Assembly: GCF_016902445.1 (NCBI RefSeq)
Contig: NZ_JACSNX010000001.1
Location: forward strand, 124,001 to 188,000
Length of the DNA stretch: 64,000 nt
Reading direction: 5' to 3'
DNA from: Oscillibacter valericigenes
Lineage (GTDB): Bacteria > Bacillota > Clostridia > Oscillospirales > Oscillospiraceae
Each line of letters begins with the position of its first letter. Position 1 is the first letter of the stretch. Under the pieces are notes generated by a model, which saw only the letters and a program-made list of their open reading frames with translations, was not told the origin of the DNA and did no database searches. Positions 7,344 through 15,896 of this stretch are shown here, piece by piece. Both the position numbers and the translations under genes were made by a program.

Positions 7344-8726
7344 ATGACATTCGAGAAAATCCCCTACAAGATCTACCTCACCGAAGACGAGATGCCCAAG
7401 AATTGGTACAATGTCCGGGCAGACATGAAGACCAAGCCCGCCCCCCTGCTGAACCCCGCCACCGGCGCGCCCATGGGCTTCGACGACCTGCGGCCGGTGT
7501 TCTGCGACGAGCTGATCCGTCAGGAGCTGGACAACGACACCCGGGAGATCCCCATCCCCCAGGAGATCCGGGACTTCTACAAGATGTACCGGCCCTCTCC
7601 CCTGGTGCGGGCCTACTGTTTGGAGGAGAAGCTCCAGACCCCCGCCAAGATCTACTACAAGTTTGAAGGCAACAACACCTCCGGCTCCCACAAGCTCAAC
7701 AGCGCCATCGCCCAGGCCTACTACGCCAAGAACCAGGGCCTCAAGGGCGTCACCACAGAGACCGGCGCCGGCCAGTGGGGCACCGCCCTCTCCATGGCCT
7801 GCTCCTACCTGGGCCTGGACTGCCAGGTGTACATGGTGAAGGTCAGCTACGAGCAGAAGCCCTTCCGGCGGGAGGTCATGCGGACCTACGGAGCCACCGT
7901 CACCCCCTCCCCCTCCGACACCACCAACGTGGGCCGGGCGATCTTGAAGGAGCACCCCGGCACCACCGGCTCCCTGGGCTGCGCCATCTCCGAGGCGGTG
8001 GAGGCCGCCGCCAGCCAGCCCGGCTACCGGTACGTGCTGGGAAGTGTGCTGAACCAGGTGCTGCTGCATCAGTCCATCATCGGCCTGGAGACCAAGGCGG
8101 CCCTGGACAAGTACAGCATCGTGCCGGACATCATCATCGGCTGCGCCGGCGGCGGCAGCAACCTGGGCGGCCTGATCTCCCCCTTCATGGGCGAGAAGCT
8201 CCGGGGTGAGCGGGACTACCAGTTCATCGCCGTGGAGCCCGCCTCCTGCCCCAGCTTCACCCGCGGCAAATTCGCCTACGACTTCTGCGACACCGGCAAG
8301 GTCTGCCCCCTGGCCAAGATGTACACCCTGGGCGCGGGCTTCATCCCCTCCGCCAACCACGCCGGCGGTCTGCGGTACCACGGCATGAGCCCGGTGCTCT
8401 CCGAGCTGTACCACGAGGGACTGATGGAGGCCCGGGCGGTGGAGCAGACGAAGGTCTTTGAGGCGGCGGAGCAGTTCGCCCGGGTGGAGGGCATCCTCCC
8501 CGCGCCGGAGTCCAGCCACGCCATCCGGGTGGCCATTGACGAGGCGCTGAAGTGCAGGGAGACCGGCGAGGAAAAGACCATCGTCTTCGGCCTCACCGGC
8601 ACCGGCTACTTTGACATGGTGGCCTACGAGAAGTTCCACAACGGCCAGATGACCGACTACATCCCCACCGACGCCGAGCTGGAGGCCAGCTTCGCCCAGC
8701 TGCCCAAGGTGCCGGGACAGGAGTAA
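7344..8726 (+). CDS. trpB: TrpB2-type tryptophan synthase beta-like PLP enzyme
   Basis: A 460-residue fold-type II PLP enzyme that joins indole and serine to give tryptophan. Length, the N-terminal extension and the block KFEGNNTSGSHKLNSA (PLP lysine K117) are those of the TrpB2 class rather than classical TrpB of about 400 residues. The phosphate loop is visible as GCAGGGSNLGG and the glutamate motif as ETGAGQWG. No trpA or other trp gene is nearby; TrpB2 enzymes often work without the alpha subunit and are proposed to salvage indole. ATG 7344, behind AAGGAGC, is chosen because frames upstream lie inside the leader. Control is by the Trp T-box. Confidence 0.93.
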   Translation: MTFEKIPYKIYLTEDEMPKNWYNVRADMKTKPAPLLNPATGAPMGFDDLRPVFCDELIRQELDNDTREIPIPQEIRDFYKMYRPSPLVRAYCLEEKLQTPAKIYYKFEGNNTSGSHKLNSAIAQAYYAKNQGLKGVTTETGAGQWGTALSMACSYLGLDCQVYMVKVSYEQKPFRREVMRTYGATVTPSPSDTTNVGRAILKEHPGTTGSLGCAISEAVEAAASQPGYRYVLGSVLNQVLLHQSIIGLETKAALDKYSIVPDIIIGCAGGGSNLGGLISPFMGEKLRGERDYQFIAVEPASCPSFTRGKFAYDFCDTGKVCPLAKMYTLGAGFIPSANHAGGLRYHGMSPVLSELYHEGLMEARAVEQTKVFEAAEQFARVEGILPAPESSHAIRVAIDEALKCRETGEEKTIVFGLTGTGYFDMVAYEKFHNGQMTDYIPTDAELEASFAQLPKVPGQE

Positions 8727-8739
8727 GCGCCCATTCTCA

Positions 8740-8773
8740 AACAGCGGAGGACGGTTCGTCCTCCGCTGTTTTT
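8740..8773 (+). terminator. Terminator after trpB
   Basis: AACAGCGGAGGACG and CGTCCTCCGCTGTT around a GTT loop (8740-8770), then TTT. Confidence 0.92.
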
Positions 8774-8852
8774 GCGTCGTTTCCCTGCATAATTGGCGCC
8801 TGACCGCACAGACTGGACATGAATCCCTTTGTCCGGACTGGAGGAATGTCTC

Positions 8853-9674
8853 ATGTCGAATCCCAACCGCCGCGGCGCCATGGCTCTGGTGTCCGCCTCT
8901 TTATGCCTGGTTCTGGCCGCGCTGTTCTATTTTGCCGATCCGCCGCAATCCCTCACCGCCTCCGCCCCTGCTGCCGTGCCCGCCGCCGCGGACTGGGGGC
9001 TGTCCTTCCCCACGGAGGGAGAATCCCCGGTGGGCAACGTCTCCGCGGAGGACCTGGCCCAGTACAACGCCTACTACCTGGGGGACACCAGCCAAAAGGT
9101 CCTCTACCTGACCTTTGACTGCGGATATGAAAACGGCTACACGGAGGCCATTCTGGACGCCCTGAAAAAGCACAGCGCCCCTGCCGCCTTCTTCGTGGTG
9201 GGCCACATGGTGGAGTCCGCTCCGGACATCGTCCGCCGCATGGCGGAGGAGGGCCACATCGTGGGCAACCACACCTTCCATCACCCGGATATGTCCAGCA
9301 TCTCGGACCTGACCTCCTTCCAGAAGGAGCTGACGGATCTGGAGACGCTGTACCAGGAGACCACCGGGCGGCCCCTCTCCAAATTCTACCGGCCGCCCCA
9401 GGGGAAGTACAGCGAGGAGAATCTGAAGCAGGCCCAGCAGCTGGGCTACACCACCGTCTTCTGGAGTCTGGCCTATGTGGACTGGAACACAGACGCACAG
9501 CCCTCTGCGGAGGAAGCCTATGCCAAGCTGCTGCCGCGGATCCATGACGGGGCCATCGTGCTGCTCCACTCCACCTCCGCCACCAACGCCGCGATCCTGG
9601 ACGACCTGCTGACGAAATGGGAGGAGATGGGCTATACCTTCGCTCCTCTGACCCAGCTGCCGGGGCTGTCCTGA
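8853..9674 (+). CDS. pdaA: PdaA-like polysaccharide deacetylase (muramic delta-lactam forming)
   Basis: A 273-residue exported NodB-fold deacetylase. In Bacillus, PdaA removes the N-acetyl group of muramic acid during delta-lactam synthesis in spore cortex. An N-terminal hydrophobic helix (about residues 8-28) is a signal or anchor. NodB motifs: LTFDCGYENGY with the catalytic base D89, NHTFHHPD supplying metal ligands, and FYRPPQGKYSE. The GYENGYTEAILD and FWSLAYVDWN blocks match PdaA more closely than other deacetylases. ATG 8853 with GGAGGA 7 bases before is chosen over an in-frame TTG at 8829. The gene hints at a spore former, or at cell-wall lysozyme resistance. Confidence 0.88.
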   Translation: MSNPNRRGAMALVSASLCLVLAALFYFADPPQSLTASAPAAVPAAADWGLSFPTEGESPVGNVSAEDLAQYNAYYLGDTSQKVLYLTFDCGYENGYTEAILDALKKHSAPAAFFVVGHMVESAPDIVRRMAEEGHIVGNHTFHHPDMSSISDLTSFQKELTDLETLYQETTGRPLSKFYRPPQGKYSEENLKQAQQLGYTTVFWSLAYVDWNTDAQPSAEEAYAKLLPRIHDGAIVLLHSTSATNAAILDDLLTKWEEMGYTFAPLTQLPGLS

Positions 9675-9771
9675 CATGCCGCCAGCCGTATGCCGGAGAA
9701 TCCTGCGCCTCCCTCTTGCTTCCCGCCGCCGGACATGGTAGGATGGAGAGGATGAAAGGGGGCTGCATCCC

Positions 9772-10332
9772 ATGCGGTATCTCTCCAAGGCAAAGCGGTT
9801 CGAGGCGGTCCAGGCCTATGTGCTCTATTTCTTTTTCTACTCTGTTCTGGGATGGCTGTATGAGGTCTTTCTGGAGGTCGTCGTCTATCGCTGGGGGTTC
9901 ACCAACCGGGGCGTGCTGCTGGGCCCCTACTGCCCGGTGTACGGAGTGGGCGCCCTGGTGTTCCTGCTGTGCTTCTCCAGACTCATGGCCAAGCGGGAGC
10001 CGTCTTGGATCCGCTGGGCGAAACCGGTGCTGGTGTTCCTGGGCTGCATGATCACGGCCACCGCCATCGAGCTGGCCACCAGCTACATTCTGGAGGCCCT
10101 CACCGGAGCCTGGCCCTGGCAGACGTACCTGGATTATGACATCAACTTCGAGGGCCGCATCGCCCTGTCTCCCTCCATCCGATTCGGTCTGGGCGGCCTG
10201 CTGTTCCTGTATGTACTGCAGCCTCTGTTCCAGCGGCTGGTGGGTTCTCTCTCCTCCCGGGTTCGGCTGGCGGCCTCGGGTGCAGTGGTTGTGCTGCTTG
10301 CGGCTGAATGTGTGCTGCTGCTGTTTCGATGA
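9772..10332 (+). CDS. CmpB-family (PF06541-like) membrane protein, 'putative ABC transporter permease'
   Basis: A 186-residue integral membrane protein with about five hydrophobic helices (near residues 15-35, 53-72, 88-108, 138-155 and 165-184). The opening segment YVLYFFFYSVLGWLYEVFLE, then NRGVLLGPYCPVYGVGAL, and the loop W-x-Y-x-DY-x-INFEGRIAL are characteristic of the Firmicute family labelled as putative ABC transporter permease, CmpB type. The true function is unknown and no ATPase partner is adjacent. It stands between pdaA and a convergent DtxR gene, sharing their bidirectional terminator. Confidence 0.8.
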   Translation: MRYLSKAKRFEAVQAYVLYFFFYSVLGWLYEVFLEVVVYRWGFTNRGVLLGPYCPVYGVGALVFLLCFSRLMAKREPSWIRWAKPVLVFLGCMITATAIELATSYILEALTGAWPWQTYLDYDINFEGRIALSPSIRFGLGGLLFLYVLQPLFQRLVGSLSSRVRLAASGAVVVLLAAECVLLLFR

Positions 10333-10353
10333 CCTCCGCCTTTTCTCAAACAA

Positions 10354-10382
10354 AAAGAGGACTGACGCTGTCAGTCCTCTTT
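10354..10382. terminator. Bidirectional terminator
   Basis: AAAGAGGACTGAC (10354-10366) and GTCAGTCCTCTTT (10370-10382) around GCT give a perfect 13-bp stem with A/T-rich outer ends on both sides. It serves the CmpB-like gene (+) and overlaps the 3' end of the DtxR gene (-). Confidence 0.88.
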
Positions 10383-10757
10383 CTGCGTTCCCATCATCTT
10401 TTCCAGATAGCTCTGGATGCAGCGGAAGGTCTCCTCACTGAGGTCATGCTCCACCTTGCAGGCGTCCTCTGAGGCCACCTCCGGCGTGACCCCCATCAGC
10501 ACAAACAGCTTGGAGAGGGTCTTGTGGCGGCCGTAGACCCGGCTGGCGATCTCCATGCCGCTTTCATTCAGCGTGATGATCCCATCCGGGTCCATGGAGA
10601 TATACCCATTTTCCCGCAGCTTTTTCATGGCGATGCTGATGCTGGGCTTGGAGTATCCCAGCTCATTGACGATGTCAATGGACCGCACCTGCCCCCGCCG
10701 CTGCTGCAAGACCAGGATCGACTCCAGATAGTCTTCCGCAGACTCATGGATTACCAT
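10371..10757 (-). CDS. DtxR/MntR-family metal-dependent repressor
   Basis: A 128-residue DNA-binding protein of the DtxR family: winged helix (ESAEDYLESILVLQQRRGQVRSIDIVNELGYSKPSISIAMKKL) followed by a metal-binding dimerisation domain with the conserved EHDLSEETFRCIQSYL helix. No C-terminal SH3 domain is present, so the size is that of MntR (manganese) rather than DtxR/IdeR. The ATG at 10757 has AGAGG nine bases upstream; an in-frame TTG at 10766 is less likely. It is transcribed alone from its own promoter. No metal transporter is adjacent, so the targets lie elsewhere. Whether it senses Mn, Fe or both cannot be read here. Confidence 0.88.
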   Translation of the reverse strand: MVIHESAEDYLESILVLQQRRGQVRSIDIVNELGYSKPSISIAMKKLRENGYISMDPDGIITLNESGMEIASRVYGRHKTLSKLFVLMGVTPEVASEDACKVEHDLSEETFRCIQSYLEKMMGTQKED

Positions 10758-10798
10758 AGCTCTCAACCTCTCTAATCTTGGCGCAAAGCCTTTTATTT

Positions 10799-10827
10799 AT
10801 GTTAACAGCTATGGCGTGAGATTGCAA
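10799..10827 (-). promoter_or_regulatory. Promoter of the DtxR-family gene
   Basis: On the minus strand TTGCAA (10822-10827) and TAACAT (10799-10804) are 17 bp apart, about 41 bp before the ATG. Confidence 0.6.
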
Positions 10828-10829
10828 GC

Positions 10830-11109
10830 TGATTTTTTAGTCTGAAGAAAGGCGCCGTGTTCGTTCTGGGAGCGGTGTCTTTCTCGCAGCACGGAGATCA
10901 CTCCCCGTCATGAAGCTGGAGGCGCCGCTCGTCCCAACTGCGGGTGGTCTGCAGCCGGGGATCGCCGTTCAGAGGCAGCATCCAGCCGCGCCGTGATCGC
11001 TCCGGGCTCCGTGTCAAACCCCGGGCAGCCGGATACCGGCTTCCTGCGCACGTTTCTCTCCGACTTCGATCCCGTCAGCAGGTGCGGTCAATCGCCTGCC
11101 CATCAGGCA
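10830..11109. other. Non-coding stretch, no feature recognised
   Basis: Between the DtxR promoter and the 3' end of the YcdB/SLH gene there is about 280 bp with no convincing gene. A short minus-strand frame ending at 10898 (last residues WDERRLQLHDGE) lacks a ribosome binding site. It may be chance or an old remnant. Confidence 0.5.
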
Positions 11110-13260
11110 TCACCGCTCCAGCAGGCGGCAGAGCATGGAGGCCAGCTCACCCCGGGTGGCTGTCTGGTCTCCCCGGTAGCTCCCCTGCGCCATGCCCAGC
11201 GCCTGGGCGATGGCCGCATAGCCCAGATCCGCCTCCGGGATGTCCGCGGCGTCGCTGTAAGCGCAGGTGTAGATGCCCTGGAGCCGGGCGGCGGGGCCGT
11301 AGCCGGCGCAGTCCAGCAGGCACTTCACCGCCTGCCCCCGGGTGACGGCGCTGTCCTCATCCCGAGTCCCCCGGGCCAGGGCGCCCATCCGGTAGGCCGC
11401 GGAATAAGCGGCGTCCCGGGTGCTCTCATCTGCCGTCTCCGGGTCGATGCGATAGCCGTCCAAACTGGCCAGCAGGGCCACCAGATCCCATTGCGTCAGC
11501 TGCTTTGCCGGCTGGAATCGGCCTCCGTCATACCCCACGCCGTAGCGGGCCAGCTTCTCCACATCCGCCTTCACGCCGGAGCCCGAGAGGTCCGTATAGG
11601 TGATGGCCGTGTCCTGCTTCTCCGGCACCACCGGCTTACCGGTGGCGGCGTCGATGCCCGGACACCAGTCCTCCCGCTCCAGCGCATAGGTCAGCCGCAG
11701 CTCATAGAAGTGGGTGAGCCCCAGCTCCAGCAGGCGGGCCTCCGTCTCATGGCTGCCGTCCAGCGGCCGCGGCACCAGGCGGTAGGCCAGGACCGTGTCA
11801 TACGTCCCCGCCCAGGCGGACAGGGCCGCCGCCTCGCCGACGATGCCGGCGGTGCTGGCAAACGTCACATCCTCGTCATAGTTGTAGTCCAGCCGGTACA
11901 CGGACCCGTCGGCGCTGTCGATGGAGACTGTATAGCGGTTCTCCGGGAAGGGGATCCCGTTCACCTGCTGGACATAGGTGAAGGTGTCATAGGGCCGTTG
12001 GTCCTCTGTGTCGGCCGGGCTGTCCTCATAGAGGACCAGGTCCTTCCAGCGGGCGCCGCAGAAGGCAGCCAGGAATGTTTCCGCCTGGGTCTGCGCCTCT
12101 GCCCGGGACAAGGCCGGGGTCTCCCCCTCCTCCAGCCAGGGCGCACGGGAGGACACGGACAGGACCGCGCCGGTGCGGGCGTCCACCGTGATGGTGCGGG
12201 AGCGGCTGCCGTCCTCCTCCGGCCGCATGTAGGACAGGACGCAGAGGACTTGGTCCTCCTCCCCGTTCTCCGCGGCCTCTACCAGCCGGTAGGCGGCGGA
12301 GGACAGGGCGTAATCCGCCAGGCCATAGGCCGCCTCGGCCCGCAGGCTCTGGTCCAGCGCGTCAGATGACCGGACGCCCTCCATCTGGGCGATGCCGGCC
12401 TGCTCCGCCGGGCTCAGACCGCTGTCGCTGCTCTCTCCCGCTGTGGCGTTGTCGCTGGAACTGCCGCCCATGCCCAGGCCTTCCATCTGCTCTTCCAGCT
12501 CCGTCATGTCCAGCAGCTCGCCCGTGGCGGCATCCACGTAGAAGGCGTGCGTGTCCTCCGGCAGATACCGGAGCACGGCGGTGGAGCTGTCCGCCTCCCG
12601 TACGTATTCCAGCTTTACCGCCAGTGTGTCCGTCAGGAGGCCGGCGGCTCGGTCCCGGCTCACAGAGGCAGCAGAGGCGGGTACATCTCCCAGGAAGACA
12701 TTCGCCGCCGCGTCCCGGGAGAAGGAGCGGACCTGGTTGTCCGCTGCGTCCACCGTGATGGAGTAGCTCAGCGGCGAGGGCAGGCCGTTCAGCAGGATCA
12801 TGCCGGAGAAGCGGTAGCTGTCGCCGCCCAGGGTGTCCATGCCCCGGGGCTCGCCCAGTTCCACGCTCTCTCCCGCCGTCAGGACCTTGTCCAGAAAGTC
12901 ATCAGCGGCCCGGGCGGCTGCGGCAGCGTCCCCTTGCGGGAATGTGGGGAACGTCTCGCTGCCGGAGACTGTATAGGGTTGTCCCGCCCGGTAGCTGATG
13001 ACGGTCCCGTCGTCCAGGGCCGAGACGGACAGGTCCGTATCCAGGCCGGACCAGTAAAGGTCCCATACGCCGGTCAGGCCGTCCTCATACCGCTCACCCC
13101 AGAAGTCGTCATAGTCCTCTGTGTCCAGATCCAGAGTGTCCTTCACGCTTTTGGTGATGCGGGCCAGCGATTCGTCCGCAGTCTCCTCCGCAGCGGAGGC
13201 CGGCAGTGCCAGTCCCAGGGCCATCACCAGGGCCAGAGTCAGAGAAAGCAGCTTCTTCAT
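11110..13260 (-). CDS. Secreted YcdB/YcdC-repeat protein with C-terminal SLH domains
   Basis: A 716-residue exported protein. Residues 1-24 (MKKLLSLTLALVMALGLALPASA) are a signal peptide with an AxA cleavage site. The middle holds two units resembling YcdB/YcdC repeats, PepSY-related beta-rich modules marked by phrases such as YTVSIDSADGSVYRLDYNYD and RTITVDARTGAVLSV, joined by a Ser/Gly-rich acidic linker near residue 280. The last 170 residues carry SLH-type repeats (FQPAKQLTQWDLVALLASL and two weaker copies) that would tether it to secondary wall polymer. ATG 13260 follows GGAGGG by 7 bases. No enzyme motif is seen. It is probably a structural or inhibitory surface protein. Confidence 0.82.
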   Translation of the reverse strand: MKKLLSLTLALVMALGLALPASAAEETADESLARITKSVKDTLDLDTEDYDDFWGERYEDGLTGVWDLYWSGLDTDLSVSALDDGTVISYRAGQPYTVSGSETFPTFPQGDAAAAARAADDFLDKVLTAGESVELGEPRGMDTLGGDSYRFSGMILLNGLPSPLSYSITVDAADNQVRSFSRDAAANVFLGDVPASAASVSRDRAAGLLTDTLAVKLEYVREADSSTAVLRYLPEDTHAFYVDAATGELLDMTELEEQMEGLGMGGSSSDNATAGESSDSGLSPAEQAGIAQMEGVRSSDALDQSLRAEAAYGLADYALSSAAYRLVEAAENGEEDQVLCVLSYMRPEEDGSRSRTITVDARTGAVLSVSSRAPWLEEGETPALSRAEAQTQAETFLAAFCGARWKDLVLYEDSPADTEDQRPYDTFTYVQQVNGIPFPENRYTVSIDSADGSVYRLDYNYDEDVTFASTAGIVGEAAALSAWAGTYDTVLAYRLVPRPLDGSHETEARLLELGLTHFYELRLTYALEREDWCPGIDAATGKPVVPEKQDTAITYTDLSGSGVKADVEKLARYGVGYDGGRFQPAKQLTQWDLVALLASLDGYRIDPETADESTRDAAYSAAYRMGALARGTRDEDSAVTRGQAVKCLLDCAGYGPAARLQGIYTCAYSDAADIPEADLGYAAIAQALGMAQGSYRGDQTATRGELASMLCRLLER

Positions 13261-13395
13261 CGTTCTTCCCTCCATGTCGGCAGTTTCCGGAATGGTGATT
13301 CCATTCTATCCCTTTAGACGTAAAATTTCCAGTGATGCTGCGGATTCTTTCTGGATTTTTGTCCGCCGCCTCCCTTCCGGCGTCCGGATGCAGGA

Positions 13396-13422
13396 GAGCC
13401 GCGGGCCAGTCGCCCGCGGCTC
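13396..13422 (-). terminator. Hairpin after the megL operon
   Basis: GAGCCGCGGGC and GCCCGCGGCTC around CAGTC give a perfect 11-bp stem 36 bp after the methionine gamma-lyase stop. There is no T-tract on the minus strand, so this is a possible terminator only. Confidence 0.5.
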
Positions 13423-13457
13423 CTTCCGCCTTGTTTTCGATCAGAGGGGACACCCTG

Positions 13458-14654
13458 TCATTTCACATGGTCCAGTGCCTGCTTCACATCGGCGATGATG
13501 TCCTCCGCGTTCTCCAGGCCCACGGAGATGCGGACCAGCCCCTCGGGGATCCCCGCCGCCTTCAGCTCTTCCGGGGAATAGGCGGAGTGGGTCATGGAGG
13601 CGGCGTGCTGCACCAGCGTCTCCGCGTCTCCCAGACTGACGGCGATCCTGCACATGCGGAGGTGGTCCACAAAATCCATCCCCGCCTGCTTTCCGCCCTT
13701 GATCTCAATGGACATCACCGGGCCGAAGCAGCGCATCTGCTTCTTTGCCGTCTCATGGCCGGGGTGGGTGGGTACCCCCGGGAAATAGACGGTCTCCACT
13801 CTGGGATCCGTCACCAGGTAGTCCGCCAGCTTCCGGGCATTTTCACAGTGGCGCATCATCCGGAGCTCAAAGGTCTTCAGGCCCCGCAGGACCAGGAACG
13901 CCTCCTGCGCCCCCAGGACGGAGCCGGTCATGTCCTTCACGCCGAACATCCGCACCTGATCCATCAGGTCCCGCCTGCCGCAGACAAAGCCCGCCAGGGC
14001 GTCGCCGTGGCCGTTGAGGAACTTGGTGGCGGAGTGGACCACCATGTCCGCTCCCAGCTCCAGGGGTCTCTGGAGATAGGGCGTGGCAAAGGTATTGTCC
14101 ACCACGACCTTGATGTTGGGATCGTATCCGTGGGCGATCCTGGCCACGGCCTGGATGTCCGCGATCTTCAGCGTGGGATTGGCCGGTGTCTCCAGATAGA
14201 CCGCGCAGGTGTTCTCCCGCAGATTCTCCTCCACGGCCTTCAGGTCCGACGTGTCGATGAACGTCACCTCCACGCCGTAGCGGGTCATGCCGTGGCCCAG
14301 CAGGGCAAAGGTGCAGCCGTACAGCGTCTTGTCCGCCAGGATGTGCTTCCCTGCGCCGGCGATGCTCCACAGCGCGGAGGAGATGGCGCCCATGCCGGAG
14401 CCGGTGGCCACGGCCGCCTCCGCACCCTCCAGCGCTGCGATCTTCTCCTCCAGCAGCTGTACGGTGGGGTTGCCCATCCGGGAGTAGTAATAGCCGCCCT
14501 CTTCCCCGGCAAAGCATCTGCCGCCCTGCTCGCAGGTGTCAAAATAGAAGGTGGAGGTCTGATAGATCGGCATGCTCAAAGGGCGGCAGTCCTTCCCCGG
14601 CGTTACGCCGGAGTGGATGACCTGTGTGCCGAATCCAGTTCCTGTGTGTTCCAT
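13458..14654 (-). CDS. megL: Methionine gamma-lyase / Cys-Met metabolism PLP enzyme
   Basis: A 398-residue fold-type I PLP enzyme of the trans-sulfuration family. The internal aldimine lysine is K211 in HSATKFLNGHGD, D186 in VDNTFATPYLQRP binds the pyridine nitrogen, and Y57 in YYYSRMGNPT serves the phosphate. Y112 and C114 in TLYGCTF match the Tyr-Cys pair typical of methionine gamma-lyase, which splits methionine to methanethiol, ammonia and 2-oxobutyrate. Cystathionine or homocysteine lyase remain alternatives. It is last in a tight three-gene operon after an enolase-superfamily enzyme and an NhaC antiporter (gaps of 24 and 21 bp). AAGGAG precedes the ATG. Confidence 0.88.
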   Translation of the reverse strand: MEHTGTGFGTQVIHSGVTPGKDCRPLSMPIYQTSTFYFDTCEQGGRCFAGEEGGYYYSRMGNPTVQLLEEKIAALEGAEAAVATGSGMGAISSALWSIAGAGKHILADKTLYGCTFALLGHGMTRYGVEVTFIDTSDLKAVEENLRENTCAVYLETPANPTLKIADIQAVARIAHGYDPNIKVVVDNTFATPYLQRPLELGADMVVHSATKFLNGHGDALAGFVCGRRDLMDQVRMFGVKDMTGSVLGAQEAFLVLRGLKTFELRMMRHCENARKLADYLVTDPRVETVYFPGVPTHPGHETAKKQMRCFGPVMSIEIKGGKQAGMDFVDHLRMCRIAVSLGDAETLVQHAASMTHSAYSPEELKAAGIPEGLVRISVGLENAEDIIADVKQALDHVK

Positions 14655-14678
14655 GTGTGCCGGTCTCCTTTACAAATC

Positions 14679-15875
14679 TTACTGGATGGTGCAGACGTGG
14701 GTCTTTGCCATGGTCTCTTCCGTGATCTCCTGGCCGATGCCCGGCAGCTCGGGGACGGTCAGCTCGCCGTGGTCGTCCGGCAGGTAGTCGTAGACGCAGG
14801 TCTTCCGCAGACCTTCCTTGATGCCGTAGGAGTGCTGCTCGTGGATCAGGAAGTTGGGGATCACCGTCTCCACGTGCAGGGCCGCCGCCTGGGAGATGGG
14901 ACCGCCGCAGACGTGGACCTGCACCTTGACGTCGTAGGTGTCCGCCATGTCGCAGATCTTCTTGGTCTCGGAGATGCCGCCGCACAGGCACACGTCCGGC
15001 TGGATCACGCTGAGGGAGCGGTTCTCGAAGAAGGGCCGGTAGCCCAGGCGGGTGTAGATGCGCTCGCCGGAGGCCACGGGGATGTTGATCTTGTCCCGGA
15101 TCTCCCGCATGGAGACGGGGTTCAGGGGATGGACCGGCTCCTCATAGTACATGATGTTCAGGTCGTCGACGTAGTTGGCCAGCTGGATGGCGGTGCTGGT
15201 GTCCGTGAAGGCGTGGAGCTCGATGATGATGTCCAGGTCATCGCTCAGGTCCCGGATGGCCTGCAGGCGGGCCCGCACGGTGTCCAGCACCTTCTTGGGC
15301 ATCTGGCCCCGGAGCCGCCAGTCCGCCTCCTGGCGGGTGCGCTGCCAGTTGCCGCTGGCGGCCACGCCGACAGGGTCTACCTTCACTGCCGTGTAGCCCT
15401 GGGCCATGGCCTTCTTGGCCGCCTCGGCGTACTGCTCCGGCGTGACCATGTTCCGGTCCTCCAGGTCCCAGTCGAACTGGATCTGGCTGGCGTAGGCCCG
15501 CAGCTTCTCATTGGTCTTGCCGCCCAGCAGCTGGTAGACCGGAGCCTTGTAGTACTTGCCCTTGATGTCCCACAGGGCGATGTCGATGGCGCTCATGCCG
15601 GCGTTGATGACGGTGCCGCCGCCCATGCCCCAGAAGGTGGTGCGGAACAGCTTCTCCCGGATGGCCTCGCTGTTCAGGGGATCCATGCCGATGATCAGCT
15701 GGCCGAAGTCCTTGACCATGCCGATGCCTGCGTTGTGGGCGTTGCCGTAGGCCAGGCCCACCTCACCGAAGCCGCAGATGCCGCTGTCCGTGTTGATGCG
15801 GATGCAGATGGGGGCACAGTCCTCGTAATTCAGGCACTTGGCGAAGTCGAAAATGTCGATGCTGGTGATTTTCAT
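14679..15875 (-). CDS. Mandelate racemase / muconate lactonizing (enolase superfamily) enzyme
   Basis: A 398-residue enolase-superfamily enzyme, most like the D-galactonate dehydratase / mannonate dehydratase branch. The N-terminal capping domain ends near residue 125. The barrel carries YTAVKVDPVG, the metal-ligand strands IIIELHAFTD, YYEEPVHP and VASGERIY, and HVCGGP with IHEQHSY at the end. An unusual insert (GNWQRTRQEADWRLRGQMPK) follows the KVDP strand, as in sugar-acid dehydratases. It probably dehydrates a sugar acid or related alpha-hydroxy acid, but the substrate is unknown. It sits between NhaC and methionine gamma-lyase in one operon, an unusual combination. Confidence 0.85.
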   Translation of the reverse strand: MKITSIDIFDFAKCLNYEDCAPICIRINTDSGICGFGEVGLAYGNAHNAGIGMVKDFGQLIIGMDPLNSEAIREKLFRTTFWGMGGGTVINAGMSAIDIALWDIKGKYYKAPVYQLLGGKTNEKLRAYASQIQFDWDLEDRNMVTPEQYAEAAKKAMAQGYTAVKVDPVGVAASGNWQRTRQEADWRLRGQMPKKVLDTVRARLQAIRDLSDDLDIIIELHAFTDTSTAIQLANYVDDLNIMYYEEPVHPLNPVSMREIRDKINIPVASGERIYTRLGYRPFFENRSLSVIQPDVCLCGGISETKKICDMADTYDVKVQVHVCGGPISQAAALHVETVIPNFLIHEQHSYGIKEGLRKTCVYDYLPDDHGELTVPELPGIGQEITEETMAKTHVCTIQ

Positions 15876-15896
15876 ATGGGTTTCCTCTCTTTCTTT

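Noticed and set aside
10898..11080. Possible gene remnant on the minus strand ending WDERRLQLHDGE
   Set aside because: Most of the frame is Arg/Ser/Gly-rich, with no ribosome binding site and no recognisable domain; the neighbouring frames also look coding-like only in pieces.
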